Shown piece after piece: positions 1-8,939 of a stretch of 48,457 nt of DNA. How positions within the stretch are numbered: the first letter of the stretch is position 1; every line of letters starts with the position of its first letter. The stretch is taken from positions 1 through 48,457 of the forward strand of contig JANJXF010000091.1 in the NCBI GenBank assembly GCA_024709165.1, read 5' to 3'. The notes beneath the pieces are model-generated. The model saw only the letters and a program-made list of their open reading frames with translations, was not told where the DNA came from and did no database searches. The position numbers and the translations under genes were made by a program. The DNA comes from Thiobacillus sp. Lineage in GTDB: Bacteria > Pseudomonadota > Gammaproteobacteria > Burkholderiales > Thiobacillaceae.

Positions 1-87
1 GCGCTCCTGCGCCAGTTCGGCGTCGATCTGGTGCAGGGTTACCATCTCGACCGGCCGATCCCCGACCACCCGGCATTGCGAAACTGA
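1..87 (+). CDS. C-terminal end of an EAL-domain protein (partial)
   Basis: The first 28 codons are open and end in TGA. The peptide reads as the last part of an EAL (cyclic-di-GMP phosphodiesterase) domain: GVDLVQGYHLDRP matches the closing 'G-D-x-x-QG-Y/F-x-x-x-R/K-P' strand of that family. The catalytic EAL motif would lie upstream of the window, so activity cannot be judged. The gene is cut by the window edge. Confidence 0.7.
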   Translation, partial: ALLRQFGVDLVQGYHLDRPIPDHPALRN

Positions 88-150
88 CCCCGGACCTGCC
101 GGGGCAGGGTGTTAAACTTGGCGGTTTTCTGCAACATCCAGGAATCTGCC

Positions 151-1743
151 GTGCTCACCGCTTCCAGCATCACCCTGCAATTCGGCGCAAAGCCGCTGTT
201 CGAGAACGTTTCCGTCAAATTCGGCGACGGCAACCGCTACGGCCTCATCGGCGCCAACGGCAGCGGCAAGTCGACCTTCATGAAAATTCTCGCCGGCGAG
301 CTCGAGTCGACCGCCGGCAACGTCTCGCTCGATCCCGGCGAGCGCATGGCCTGGCTGCGCCAGGATCAGTTCGCCTACGAGGACCAGCGCGTGCTCGACG
401 TGGTCATGCAGGGCCATGCCGAAATGTGGCGCGTGATGCAGGAAAAGGACGCCATCTACATGAACCCGGAGGCGACCGAGACGGACTACCTACACGCCGC
501 TGACCTTGAATCCCGCTTCGGCGAGCTGGGCGGTTACGATGCCGAAGCACGTGCCGGCGAACTGCTGCTGGGCGTCGGCATCCCCACCGAGCAACACCAG
601 GGCACGATGGGCGAGATCGCGCCCGGCTTCAAGCTGCGCGTGCTGCTGGCGCAGGCGCTGTTCTCCAACCCGGACATTCTGCTGCTCGACGAGCCGACCA
701 ACAACCTCGACATCAACACCATCCGCTGGCTGGAAAGCGTGCTGAACGAAAGCGACGCCACCATCATCGTGATCTCCCACGACCGTCACTTCCTCAACCA
801 GGTGTGCACCCACATGGCCGACCTCGATTACGGCACGATCAGGGTGTGGCCGGGCAACTACGACGACTACATGCTCGCATCATCCGAAGCCAAGGCGCGC
901 CAGGCGGCCGCCAACGCACGCGCCAAGGAGAAGGTCGCCGAACTGCAGGAATTCGTGCGCCGCTTCTCCGCCAACAAGTCGAAGGCGCGCCAGGCGACCA
1001 GCCGCATGAAGATGATCGACAAGATCAAGATCGAAGATTTCAAGCCGAGCTCGCGCCAGAACCCCTACATCCGCTTCGAACCGGAGAAGGCGCTGCACCG
1101 ACGCGCACTTGAAGTCGAGAATCTCGAGTTCGGCTACGACGGCACGCCGCTGCTGTCCGGTCTTGGCTTCTCGCTCGAAGCCGGCGAAAAGCTCGCAGTC
1201 ATCGGTGGCAACGGCGTCGGCAAGACGACCTTGCTCAAGCTCCTGATGGGCGAACTCGCGCCTCGAGCCGGCGAGGTGCGCTGGAGCGAAAACGCCAACA
1301 TCGGCTACTTCGCGCAGGATCACGCCGCCGACTTCGATTCCGACATAAACCTCACCGACTGGATGCACCAGTGGGCACAGCCGGGCGACGACGAGCAGGT
1401 GATCCGCGGGATCCTCGGCCGCCTGCTGTTTTCCGGCGACGAGGTGAAGAAGCCGGTGCGCGTGCTGTCCGGCGGCGAGAAGGGCCGCATGCTCTACGGC
1501 AAGCTCATGCTCGGCCGGCACAACGTGCTGGTGATGGACGAGCCGACCAACCACATGGACATGGAGTCGATCGAGTCGCTCAACCTTGCGCTCGACCAGT
1601 TCAAGGGCACGCTGATTTTCGTCTCGCACGACCGCCAGTTCGTCTCCAGCCTCGCCACGCGCATCCTCGAAATCACGCCGGCAGGTATCGAGTTCTACAT
1701 GGGTGACTACGACGAATACCTGCATTCCAAGGGGCTGGAGTAA
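151..1743 (+). CDS. ybiT: ABC-F family ATPase, YbiT type
   Basis: This 531-aa protein is made of two ABC ATPase domains in one chain with no membrane segment, the layout of ABC-F proteins, which act at the ribosome E site rather than in transport. Walker [10 protein letters not shown] lies near residues 34-42 and Walker [12 protein letters not shown] near 177-187. A second Walker A (GGNGVGKTT) lies near 352, LSGGE near 438 and MDEPTNHMD near 462. The signature of the first domain is degenerate ([15 protein letters not shown]), as in E. coli YbiT. The Lys/Arg-rich linker between the domains (about 250-310) is the P-site tRNA interaction motif of the family. The start is placed at GTG 151, preceded by AGGA, because the family begins MLxASxxTLQFG; an upstream in-frame GTG at 109 would add 14 residues that do not fit. 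Confidence 0.93.
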   Translation: MLTASSITLQFGAKPLFENVSVKFGDGNRYGLIGANGSGKSTFMKILAGELESTAGNVSLDPGERMAWLRQDQFAYEDQRVLDVVMQGHAEMWRVMQEKDAIYMNPEATETDYLHAADLESRFGELGGYDAEARAGELLLGVGIPTEQHQGTMGEIAPGFKLRVLLAQALFSNPDILLLDEPTNNLDINTIRWLESVLNESDATIIVISHDRHFLNQVCTHMADLDYGTIRVWPGNYDDYMLASSEAKARQAAANARAKEKVAELQEFVRRFSANKSKARQATSRMKMIDKIKIEDFKPSSRQNPYIRFEPEKALHRRALEVENLEFGYDGTPLLSGLGFSLEAGEKLAVIGGNGVGKTTLLKLLMGELAPRAGEVRWSENANIGYFAQDHAADFDSDINLTDWMHQWAQPGDDEQVIRGILGRLLFSGDEVKKPVRVLSGGEKGRMLYGKLMLGRHNVLVMDEPTNHMDMESIESLNLALDQFKGTLIFVSHDRQFVSSLATRILEITPAGIEFYMGDYDEYLHSKGLE

Positions 1744-1855
1744 GGATTTTTCTCCTGCGTACGGGCGCGAGGGAGCGCGGGGCGACGTCGCGATTCCGCA
1801 TGCAAGGACAGGGGACAGCCGGCATGGCGGGTTGGGAAACAGCAGACAGAAACGC

Positions 1856-2737
1856 TCAACCCAGTTCAGCAAGCAGCTCGCGCGTCATGCGCTGAGCCTG
1901 CGCGGCGTAGCCGCCGCCGAACATGTTGGCATGGTTGAGCACATGATACAAATTGTAGAGCGTGCGCCGCACGCGATACCCCGGGTCGGGCGGCCAGGCC
2001 TCGCGGTACGCGGCATGGAAGGCCGGGGCAAAGCCACCGAACAGTTCGGTCATCGCCAGGTCGCATTCACGGTCGCCGAAATACACCGCAGGATCGAAAA
2101 TCACCGGTGTGCCGTCGCCGAGATAGCCATGGTTGCCGCCCCACAGGTCGCCGTGCAGCAGGCTGGGGCGTGGGCGGTAACCGGCGAACAGGCCATCGAG
2201 CCGATCAAGCAGGGTGGCACCGTCGCGCTGCAGGGCACCGCCGTGGCCGTTCTCCCGCGCCAGACGCAGCTGGACGCCGAGCCGCCGCTCGTGCCAGAAC
2301 GCGATCCAGTCGTCCATCCAGCCATTCTGCTGCGCCGTCGAGCCGATCCAGTTGTCGTGCTGCCCGCCGAAACCCGCCGCGCTGACGCGGTGCAGTTGAG
2401 CAAGCTGTCGACCGAGTTCCGCCGCGTCGCCGCGCCCGTCCAGCGACAGCGCCTCCAGCACGAGAAAAGCCCGCCCGCCGGCAACGCCATGGCACACCGC
2501 TTGCGGCACGCGCACCGCATCCGCGGCGGCGAGCTCGGCAAGCCCCGCGGCCTCTGCGGCGAACATGTCAAACCGGTGTGCCGGCTGGACCTTGAGAAAA
2601 TAGCGGCGCGCACCATCGGCAATCACGCTGGCGGCGCTGATGTCGCCGCCGTGCACCGTGCACGTATCGCACGTGTTGAAGGGAACACCCGTTGCGGCGC
2701 CTATGGCTGTGCACACGCCGCTGAGCAGTTCGCTCAT
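1856..2737 (-). CDS. Fructosamine kinase family protein
   Basis: This 293-aa protein belongs to the fructosamine/ketosamine-3-kinase branch of the aminoglycoside phosphotransferase-like fold. Such enzymes phosphorylate ketosamines formed by glycation so that the sugar is released (protein deglycation). The family catalytic loop LLHGDLWGGN lies near residue 193, followed by the metal-binding FDPAVYFGDRE near 213. The N-terminal half carries the ATP-site lysine in RYFLKV, and length is normal for the family. ATG at 2737 starts MSELLSG; longer in-frame extensions run into the neighbouring DUF971 gene and are not needed. The gene is on the same strand as DUF971 and begins 19 bp after its stop, so the two may be cotranscribed. 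The physiological substrate is not visible. Confidence 0.88.
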   Translation of the reverse strand: MSELLSGVCTAIGAATGVPFNTCDTCTVHGGDISAASVIADGARRYFLKVQPAHRFDMFAAEAAGLAELAAADAVRVPQAVCHGVAGGRAFLVLEALSLDGRGDAAELGRQLAQLHRVSAAGFGGQHDNWIGSTAQQNGWMDDWIAFWHERRLGVQLRLARENGHGGALQRDGATLLDRLDGLFAGYRPRPSLLHGDLWGGNHGYLGDGTPVIFDPAVYFGDRECDLAMTELFGGFAPAFHAAYREAWPPDPGYRVRRTLYNLYHVLNHANMFGGGYAAQAQRMTRELLAELG

Positions 2738-2756
2738 CGCCGCGGGTGCGCCGCGT

Positions 2757-3155
2757 TTACTCCGGCTTGACCTGACGCTCGAACACCTTGGCGATGCCCG
2801 GATCGCGCGAGGCGCCTGCGGCCTCCATGCGGCGCAGATACTCTGCCCACATCGCCTTCTGGTTCGCACCCAGCTCGTACAGGTATTCCCAGGAGTAGAT
2901 GCCGCTGTCGTGGCCGTCGGAGAAAAAAAGATTGATGGCGTAGTGGCCGACCGGCTCGGCAGCGCTGATGCCCACCTCGCGCTTGCCGATCTGCAGCGTC
3001 TCCTGTCCTGGCCCATGACCGCGCACCTCGGCCGAAGGCGAATACACGCGCAGAAATTCGAAGGGCAGTTCGAATCGCGCACCGTTGGCAAACGCGATCT
3101 CCAGCTTGCGCGAAGCCTGGTGCAGCTTGATTTCGGTGGGGACGGGCAAGGCCAT
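2757..3155 (-). CDS. DUF971 family protein
   Basis: This 132-aa protein matches the DUF971 family (also called gamma-butyrobetaine hydroxylase-like N-terminal domain). Recognisable family blocks are the N-terminal PTEIKLHQASRKLEI, the FLRVYSPSAEVRGHG segment and the C-terminal DGHDSGIYSWEYLYEL with conserved His and Asp. In iron-sulfur-linked and hydroxylase proteins this small domain occurs fused to other partners; the stand-alone form is common in proteobacteria and its biochemical role is unsettled. ATG 3155 is preceded by GAAGGTG, a reasonable ribosome-binding site. It lies upstream of the fructosamine kinase-like gene on the same strand and is divergent from the lipoprotein gene that starts at 3376. 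Confidence 0.88.
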   Translation of the reverse strand: MALPVPTEIKLHQASRKLEIAFANGARFELPFEFLRVYSPSAEVRGHGPGQETLQIGKREVGISAAEPVGHYAINLFFSDGHDSGIYSWEYLYELGANQKAMWAEYLRRMEAAGASRDPGIAKVFERQVKPE

Positions 3156-3375
3156 GCGGGCACCTTCTTGCGAGAATGACGACGCTGCAAGTCTAAACCA
3201 TCATCCCGCAGGCAAAAACCTTCGCGAGACAGGGGCAAGCACGAAAACGCTTATGTACGCACTGCAATTTGCGCCTGGCGCCCTTCATGGACGGCCCAAC
3301 TGCCCCTGGCCTATTACTCCGTTTGGCTTGCATGCGAGCGTCGTCCGTTATCATGGAACATTTTTCGGAGACTCC

Positions 3376-4137
3376 ATGCGCACGCACACCGTATTCATAC
3401 TCTTGATACCCATCATCCTGGTGGGCTGCGCGACGCAGCAAACGCAGGATACCCAGGCCGACGCTGCCATCAACCAGATCAATACCCTCAGGCAGGCGAA
3501 TGAACGTCTCGCCGCTGCGCAGCAGGCCATGGAAGCGCGGATGTCTCGCCTGGAGTCCGAGCAAACCCTGCTCGCAAACCGCCTGAGTCACACCGACACG
3601 GCCGGTGCTGTGACGGCCCGCGACATCGAGGCACTGCGTGCCGAGGTAGGGGCCACGCAGGCAGCGCTTGGCACCCTGGGCAGCAGGCTCGACAGTCAGT
3701 CGGCGAGCGTCGCCAGCGCCCAGGAAACCGCGAACGATGCCGTAAAGATCGCGCGCGACAGCCGTCTGGTCAGCGGCAAGGTGGTCGACACCCTGCTGCT
3801 GAACGAGAGCATGGTGTCCTACGGATACGAGCAGCCCGAACTTACCGCTCCCGGCCGTGACGCGCTCGACCAGTTGATTGCCAGCGTGCGCCCCAAGCTG
3901 CCGCATGTGTTCGTCGAGATTATCGGGTTTACCGACAGCCTGAGCCTGGACAGCCAGAACCGGCGCATTGCACTGGAGCGTGCCGAATCGGTACGTCGCT
4001 ACCTGCACGAAACCGGGGGCATCCCGCTTGATCGCATGTCGACCATTTCTTACGGTGACGCCAGGCCGGTCGCCAGCACCAGAGTGTTCAGTGGGCAAAG
4101 CGAGAACCGGCGCGTGCTGGTGCAAGTGCTGAAATAG
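3376..4137 (+). CDS. OmpA-family lipoprotein
   Basis: This 253-aa protein has a lipoprotein signal peptide with a lipobox ending ILVGC, so Cys18 should be lipidated. Residues 30-140 are rich in Ala, Gln and Glu and predicted helical or coiled coil. The C-terminal ~100 residues are an OmpA-like peptidoglycan-binding domain: VEIIGFTDSLSLDSQNRRIALERAESVRRYL carries the conserved Asp and Arg that hold diaminopimelate. It probably tethers the outer membrane to the cell wall. A GGAG site precedes ATG 3376 by 5 nt. It is the last gene before the accessory block, which begins 120 bp after the stop. Confidence 0.9.
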   Translation: MRTHTVFILLIPIILVGCATQQTQDTQADAAINQINTLRQANERLAAAQQAMEARMSRLESEQTLLANRLSHTDTAGAVTARDIEALRAEVGATQAALGTLGSRLDSQSASVASAQETANDAVKIARDSRLVSGKVVDTLLLNESMVSYGYEQPELTAPGRDALDQLIASVRPKLPHVFVEIIGFTDSLSLDSQNRRIALERAESVRRYLHETGGIPLDRMSTISYGDARPVASTRVFSGQSENRRVLVQVLK

Positions 4138-4256
4138 GGCCGTCCGCCGTCCGCTGCCGATACTGTCGCTCGAAGCCGATCAGCTCGTCTCCTTACCGAG
4201 AGCGGCGTTGTGGCAAATCCACGAAGCCCCGCCAGAACTGGCGCTATGGGCAGACG

Positions 4257-4286
4257 TGAAAAAGCCCGGAGCATGTCCGGGCTTTA
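4257..4286. repeat. Left att repeat (attL), copy of the tRNA-Ala terminator hairpin
   Basis: These 30 bp are identical to 37439-37468 beside tRNA-Ala. They contain the GC-rich stem AGCCCGGA/TCCGGGCT flanked by A and T runs. The perfect copies on both sides of the accessory block mark it as an integration duplication. Sequence to the left is ordinary intergenic DNA after the lipoprotein gene. Confidence 0.85.
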
Positions 4287-4338
4287 GAAATGGTGGTGGC
4301 GGGTAGTTTACTACCGAACTCCGGGCTATTGGGGTCAA
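4287..4338. other. Left-end block of element 1 with GGTAGTTTACTACC dyad
   Basis: The block contains the near-palindrome GGTAGTTTACTACC (4302-4315) and then CGAACT and GCTATTGGGG. The 17-mer TAGTTTACTACCGAACT is identical at 17577-17593, at the same distance from the middle hairpin. No gene is apparent up to 4433. It is read as the element-borne arm of the attachment site, a likely recombinase binding site. Confidence 0.65.
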
Positions 4339-4433
4339 TGAGCACTGATGAGGGTTGCTGCGGTCTTGCGAGGGGCTGCGGATCTTCAACCTGCGTGACC
4401 GTCAGAGTGCGTGTCCAGTCAGCAACCTGATGC

Positions 4434-4877
4434 CTACAAGAATTCCGCATCAATCAATGTCTGGCATTGAGGGCATGAGAATTGCCCGTTGCCGGTATCG
4501 ACGAAGCGTAGCCCGATATCTTTGAAATCTTGCGAGTCCTTGTTGATAGTCATCAGCCGACCATCTGCCTGAATATCCTCCTGCAGGCCGCATTTCGGAC
4601 AAATCAGCAACTCACGGTCGTTGGTGAAAATGCCGAGCGCCTCCGCTTGCCGCTTGATGCGATGCAGCTCCTTGCAGAGATCGATCAACGGTGTATCTGT
4701 CTTGTGATGTTCGCCGGGGGCATCATTGGCTGGCAGGATACATTCGGCGGCACGCACGGCGGCATCGACCACGAACCGGGACATCGAAACCCCCGCTATC
4801 GCAGCGCCCAGTTCAATGGTTGCCCGCTCCTCAGCGGATACGGTCATCGAGATTCGCTTGGTTTTGCTGGGTGCCAT
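4434..4877 (-). CDS. Ribbon-helix-helix DNA-binding protein with C-terminal zinc ribbon
   Basis: This is a 147-aa protein. The N-terminal ~50 residues (TKRISMTVSAEERATIELGA then MSRFVVDAAVRAA) look like a DUF1778/Arc-type ribbon-helix-helix domain, the DNA-binding fold of many antitoxins. The C-terminal half holds two CxxC knuckles (ICPKCG and SCPQC) and is predicted to bind one zinc. There is no partner toxin next to it, so it may act as a stand-alone regulator of the element. ATG 4877 is preferred because it begins the recognisable domain and has AAAGGA 11 nt upstream; ATG 4913 would add 12 residues. Two inverted repeats (4993-5055) and a palindrome (5088-5104) lie upstream and could be its own operators. 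The gene has no homologue in element 2. Confidence 0.7.
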   Translation of the reverse strand: MAPSKTKRISMTVSAEERATIELGAAIAGVSMSRFVVDAAVRAAECILPANDAPGEHHKTDTPLIDLCKELHRIKRQAEALGIFTNDRELLICPKCGLQEDIQADGRLMTINKDSQDFKDIGLRFVDTGNGQFSCPQCQTLIDAEFL

Positions 4878-4992
4878 ACAGTCGCGTGTCCTTTCCGGAC
4901 CCGATATTGCCATGGCTCCAGATGTTCGATGCCAAAAGAATGTCATCTTGGGCGGACACAGCCAAGCGGATTACGTCCCAGAACTGTGGCTG

Positions 4993-5055
4993 GTTTCACT
5001 AAACAGGCAGGATAGTGAAACTGTAGTTGCACTATTTTGGCTTCGGAGTGCAACT
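4993..5055 (-). promoter_or_regulatory. Paired inverted repeats, candidate operators
   Basis: GTTTCACTA (4993-5001) is mirrored by TAGTGAAAC (5013-5021), and AGTTGCACT (5025-5033) by AGTGCAACT (5047-5055). The four half-sites are similar to one another. They lie ~115-180 bp upstream of the ribbon-helix-helix gene start and downstream of hsdR, so autoregulation by that protein is the simplest reading. Confidence 0.5.
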
Positions 5056-5087
5056 GACCGGTGGCGCGGGGTTATTGCCCCTTCTAC

Positions 5088-5104
5088 GTTCACGTAACGT
5101 GAAC
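5088..5104. promoter_or_regulatory. Perfect palindrome GTTCACGTAACGTGAAC
   Basis: Two 8-bp arms around a single central base form a perfect dyad in the gap between the hsdR stop (5155) and the operator cluster. It has no T run, so it is more likely a protein-binding site than a terminator. Confidence 0.4.
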
Positions 5105-5154
5105 GGCGGCAATTCCTGAACGCCGGGTCGCAACCCGAATCACGGCCAGCAATG

Positions 5155-8100
5155 TCAGTGATACACCCGCGCCTCGCCGCCGATGCCGGACGTGTAGAGG
5201 TGGGTAAAGACCAGATTGGCCTTCAGCGTGATCTCGTCGGGTTCGTAAGACCCTGGAGGCAGGGCCGCATACAGGTGCTTGATGATCTCGGCCTTGATCT
5301 GCGCCTGGGCCGTCGCCTTCTCACGCCAGTGGTCGATCTGCAGTTTGTCGGAGATCAACTTATCCAAGAGTTCCTTGGCGATCTGCTTGATGCGGTCGCG
5401 GTTGCCTTTGGTCAGTGACTCCTTCTGCAGCAGGTCGAAGACGGCTAGCTGATCGTCGTTTTCCAGCCCCTCGCGCAAGTACCGTTTCTCTTCCTCGTTG
5501 AGCTTGTCGTTGAAGGCGAAGAGGTCGTCCATCACCTTCTGGATTTCGGCGGCATCCTTGTCCTTGTTGTATTCCTTGACGATCTCTTGGTAGCGCTCGT
5601 AGAGATCGACGCGGGTCGGATTGCGCGCCAGCATCATCGCCAGCCGCTCCTCGATCTTTTCCTTGAGGTTCAGCGTCACCACGTTCTTGAACGGTGACTT
5701 CTCGAACTCTGCACGCAGGCGTGTGAAATCAATGTTCGACAGGTCATATTGCTTGACCGGCTGGTTGCCGACCAGGCGCGTGCCGCCGCCATCGGTGGTC
5801 AGGGCGGTATCCACCACCTCATAGAACGACTGCAGCAGCGCGCTGACATCCGGCGTCGTGCGAGCATCCTGCAGCTTGTTGTAAATGGCGCTGACTGCGC
5901 TCTCTTCGGCATCGTGCGCAAATAGGCCGGGGTGCGGGAACAGCCCGCGATGCCGTGCCTGCACATCCTCGACGATGACCTGATAGGTCTTGCGCCGCTC
6001 GTCGGTCTCGCAGAGCAGATCGACGGCCCGCAGGATCAGCGACTGTTTGTCGAACCCCTGGGCGGCAATCAAATCGCCCACGTCGTAGCCGAGATCGCCG
6101 AGAAATTCCGTGGCCTGCTTGAGGCTGTTTGCGTATTCGGCCAGGGCCTCGATGTCGTCGCGCAGCGCATCCGCCTCGCCGGCTCCCTTGCCACCGCTGC
6201 GGTCCCCCTGGGCGAAAGTAGCCAGGGCACGCCGCAGGCTCTTGAGCATGCCGTTGTAGTCGATGATGAGCCCCAGCTTCTTGCCGCCGCCGACGCGATT
6301 CACCCGGGCGATGGCCTGCATCAGCGTGTGGCCCTGCATCGGCTTGTCCAGATACAGGGTGGCCAGGCATTTGACATCAAAGCCGGTCAGCCACATGGCG
6401 CAGACGATGGCCACACGGAACGGGTGGTCGGCCTTCTTGAACTCCTTTTCCAGATTCCGGGTCACCATCTTTTCCCGGTGCGGCGTGATGTCGAGCGGTG
6501 CATCCTGCCAGTTCTTCCACTTCTTGAACTCGGCCACCTCGCCCTGCTCCTGCGAGACCACCACACACATCTCGGTGGCCTTCATCCACTCGACCTGCTC
6601 GCGCCGAATCTGCAGCAGTGCATCGGGCGTCTTGCCCTTGGCGGCGAACAAGGCCTCCTCGGTGGCCACCTTGGTTTCCAGTTCCTCGATCTTGGCCTGC
6701 CACTTCGCCACGATCAGATCGTGCATCTTCACGCAGGTAATCTTGTCGAGGCACACCAGCATCGCCTTGCCTCCGCCATTCTCGACGACTCGCCAGCGCT
6801 GGTGGTAGTGGTCGACAAAATCCTGCGCCACCTTGTCCAGCCGGGTGGGCGAGGTCAGGATCGGGTAGTCACGCGACAGCTCGCGGTAGAGCTTTTCTTC
6901 CTTTTCCTCCGTCCACGGATCGTCCAGCGTTGCCGTCTGCCGGGCCGCCTCGATGCGCTGTTCGATACGTTCATTGACGGTGGCGTCGACGATCCGCAGC
7001 TTCTCGCCGCGATTTTCATAGAACAAGGGCAGGGTCGCCTTGTCGGCCACGGCACGCTGAAAATCGTAGATCGACACATAGTCGCCGAACACTTCGCGGG
7101 TCAGCTGCTTTTCGGCGGTATCGATCAGCGGCGTGCCGGTGAAGCCGATGAATTTCGCCTGCGGCAGCGCCTTGCGCATATTGAGCGCCAACCGGCCATA
7201 CTGTGTGCGGTGCGCCTCATCGGAGATGACGATGATGTCGGAACGCAGAGAGTAAGCCTCGGTCACCAGCTCACGGTATTTCTGCACCAGCGCGAACACA
7301 TAGCGCCGGTTTTCCTCGCGCAGCATCCGGCGCAGTTGTTCGCCGTTCTTGGCCTGGTCGGTCTTGCTGTCGGCCTTGCCACAGTTGGTGTAGGTCGCGG
7401 CGATCTGGTCGTCCAGTTCGGTGCGATCGGTGATGACCACGAAAGTCCAACTGGCCGAGAGTTTGCGGTGAATCTTCTCGGTGAGAAACACCATCGAGTA
7501 AGACTTGCCCGAGCCCTGGGTATGCCAGAACACGCCGAGCCGGCCCTTCGCCACATCGTCACGCACGGTCGTGTCGCCGGAAACCAGCCGCTCGACCACC
7601 CGGTTGACGCCAAGGTACTGGTGATTGCGGGCGACGATCTTGTGCACCTCGCCCTCGCTGCGGTCGAAGAGGATAAAGTTTTCCACCAGATCGAGCAGGC
7701 GTTCCCTGGCCAGCATGCCGGAGAGCAGAATGCGCAACAGTGGCTGATCGGATGGCGGTTCCGCATCATCCTCGTCGAGGCGCTTCCAGCGGTAGAAGTG
7801 CTCCATCGTCGACGTGATCGAGCCGTACTGGGCATCGGCGCCATTGGAGATGACGATCAGCGCGTTCCAGTGGAACAGGTGCGGAATGGTGTCGAGGTAG
7901 TCCCGATAGTTCTTCTTGTAGGCGTTGTCGATGTGCACCTCGAAACGCTTCAGCTCGACGAACACAAGCGGCAGGCCATTCACAAAGCAGACGATGTCCG
8001 GTCGGCGCAGCCACAGCCGGCCGCGCACCCACAGTTCGCGCACGGCGATGTAGGTGTTGTTGCCGGGCACGTCGAAATCAATCAACCGCAGCCGCTTGTC

Positions 8101-8445
8101 TGCCAGCCGGCCGTCTTCGCGCAACTTCACCGGCACGCCATCTTTGAGCAGGCGGTACTTCTCCTCGTTGCTCTGCAGCAGGGTCTTGGTCACGTCCTCC
8201 TGGAGCACCTGCGCCAGTGCTTCGGCATACGCCTCCTCGGGCAAGCCGGGATTGAGCCGTCGCAAGGCCGCGTCGGCATCGCGCCGCAGTACGGTCTCCC
8301 GGTCCGACAACCGGCCCAACAGGCTATCCGGGCCGAAGTCCTCCTCGTCGTGGGCGAAGACGGACTGCCAGCCGAGTTCCTTTTCCAGGAATTCGGCGGC
8401 GGGCGCCTGAATCAGCAGGTCTTCGGAATAATCCTTCTTGGCCAT
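5155..8445 (-). CDS. hsdR: Type I restriction enzyme R subunit (HsdR), element 1
   Basis: This 1096-aa motor/nuclease subunit is of normal length. The N-terminal nuclease domain has RPDIVCF and VELKR (about residues 145-167), the D...ExK motif. The SF2 helicase motor follows with Walker A HTQGSGKSY (~305), DEAH in SDEAHRTQYG (~406), FTGTPL and IARVNR. The C-terminal ~300 residues are helical and probably dock on HsdM. In complex with HsdM and HsdS it translocates DNA and cuts unmodified targets. ATG 8445 shares one base with the stop of the DUF4411 gene (TAATG), so it is translationally coupled. It is the last gene of a minus-strand operon starting at vapB. It is only distantly like the element 2 HsdR and was not produced by duplication. 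Confidence 0.95.
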   Translation of the reverse strand: MAKKDYSEDLLIQAPAAEFLEKELGWQSVFAHDEEDFGPDSLLGRLSDRETVLRRDADAALRRLNPGLPEEAYAEALAQVLQEDVTKTLLQSNEEKYRLLKDGVPVKLREDGRLADKRLRLIDFDVPGNNTYIAVRELWVRGRLWLRRPDIVCFVNGLPLVFVELKRFEVHIDNAYKKNYRDYLDTIPHLFHWNALIVISNGADAQYGSITSTMEHFYRWKRLDEDDAEPPSDQPLLRILLSGMLARERLLDLVENFILFDRSEGEVHKIVARNHQYLGVNRVVERLVSGDTTVRDDVAKGRLGVFWHTQGSGKSYSMVFLTEKIHRKLSASWTFVVITDRTELDDQIAATYTNCGKADSKTDQAKNGEQLRRMLREENRRYVFALVQKYRELVTEAYSLRSDIIVISDEAHRTQYGRLALNMRKALPQAKFIGFTGTPLIDTAEKQLTREVFGDYVSIYDFQRAVADKATLPLFYENRGEKLRIVDATVNERIEQRIEAARQTATLDDPWTEEKEEKLYRELSRDYPILTSPTRLDKVAQDFVDHYHQRWRVVENGGGKAMLVCLDKITCVKMHDLIVAKWQAKIEELETKVATEEALFAAKGKTPDALLQIRREQVEWMKATEMCVVVSQEQGEVAEFKKWKNWQDAPLDITPHREKMVTRNLEKEFKKADHPFRVAIVCAMWLTGFDVKCLATLYLDKPMQGHTLMQAIARVNRVGGGKKLGLIIDYNGMLKSLRRALATFAQGDRSGGKGAGEADALRDDIEALAEYANSLKQATEFLGDLGYDVGDLIAAQGFDKQSLILRAVDLLCETDERRKTYQVIVEDVQARHRGLFPHPGLFAHDAEESAVSAIYNKLQDARTTPDVSALLQSFYEVVDTALTTDGGGTRLVGNQPVKQYDLSNIDFTRLRAEFEKSPFKNVVTLNLKEKIEERLAMMLARNPTRVDLYERYQEIVKEYNKDKDAAEIQKVMDDLFAFNDKLNEEEKRYLREGLENDDQLAVFDLLQKESLTKGNRDRIKQIAKELLDKLISDKLQIDHWREKATAQAQIKAEIIKHLYAALPPGSYEPDEITLKANLVFTHLYTSGIGGEARVYH

Positions 8446-8939
8446 TATTGCGCCGCCCCCAAAACGAATTTTGCTTTTTCGATACGCAGCATCTGGTAGG
8501 GCGTCATGAAGCGCAATCCCAGGCCAATGCACACGTTCGGGATCTTGATCCGCTTCAATGAGTTCTCAGGCTTCTCATGCGTGACGACGACGTGTCCGCC
8601 CGCCAGTGCGTGGGCGACGAGGTAGAAATCCGCCACTTGCAAGAAGGTATTGATTGCAGCGGGTTCGTACTGTTGTCCTGTCACCCAGGTACTGACCTTG
8701 CCGAACTGTGCGGCGACAGCCGTATCCGTCTTGCGGAAGAGACCGTTGCCGAATTGATCAACCCAGTCCGTCAACTCATCGGCGCCGGCAGCAATTTCGT
8801 CGGACACCTTGTCGATGCTGAAAACACGCCCATTGGCATTGTTGTCGATCAGCCATTGCCAGAACGCGGGACAGAAATCCAGGCCGTAGTGCAGATTCTT
8901 GGCCTGGATGAACACGTTGGCATCGAGCAGATAACTCAT
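8445..8939 (-). CDS. DUF4411 family PIN-like protein
   Basis: This is a 164-aa protein of the DUF4411 family, which has a PIN-domain-like fold. The N-terminus MSYLLDANVF carries the first metal-binding Asp. An acidic pair (SIDKVSDEI, ~residues 42-50) and ADFYLVAHAL (~105) fit the other PIN acidic positions, and HVVVTHEKPE resembles the fourth motif. The family is often paired with an XRE/ImmA-IrrE protein, as here, where ATGA overlaps the upstream stop. It sits between hsdS and hsdR. A nuclease toxin role, kept silent by the preceding gene product, is inferred and not shown. Confidence 0.8.
   Translation of the reverse strand: MSYLLDANVFIQAKNLHYGLDFCPAFWQWLIDNNANGRVFSIDKVSDEIAAGADELTDWVDQFGNGLFRKTDTAVAAQFGKVSTWVTGQQYEPAAINTFLQVADFYLVAHALAGGHVVVTHEKPENSLKRIKIPNVCIGLGLRFMTPYQMLRIEKAKFVLGAAQ

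Noticed and set aside
4180-4453. Small minus-strand frames with a peptide similar to one at 17459-17647 (IARSSVVNY)
   Set aside because: The likeness comes from the shared attachment-site DNA. Frames differ outside that block and have no start signals, so no gene is called.
5932-8499. Long open frame (855 codons) on the plus strand
   Set aside because: It is exactly antisense to hsdR, whose motifs are all on the minus strand; the plus-strand peptide is Leu/Gln/His-rich with no domain. It is a by-product of GC-rich codon use.
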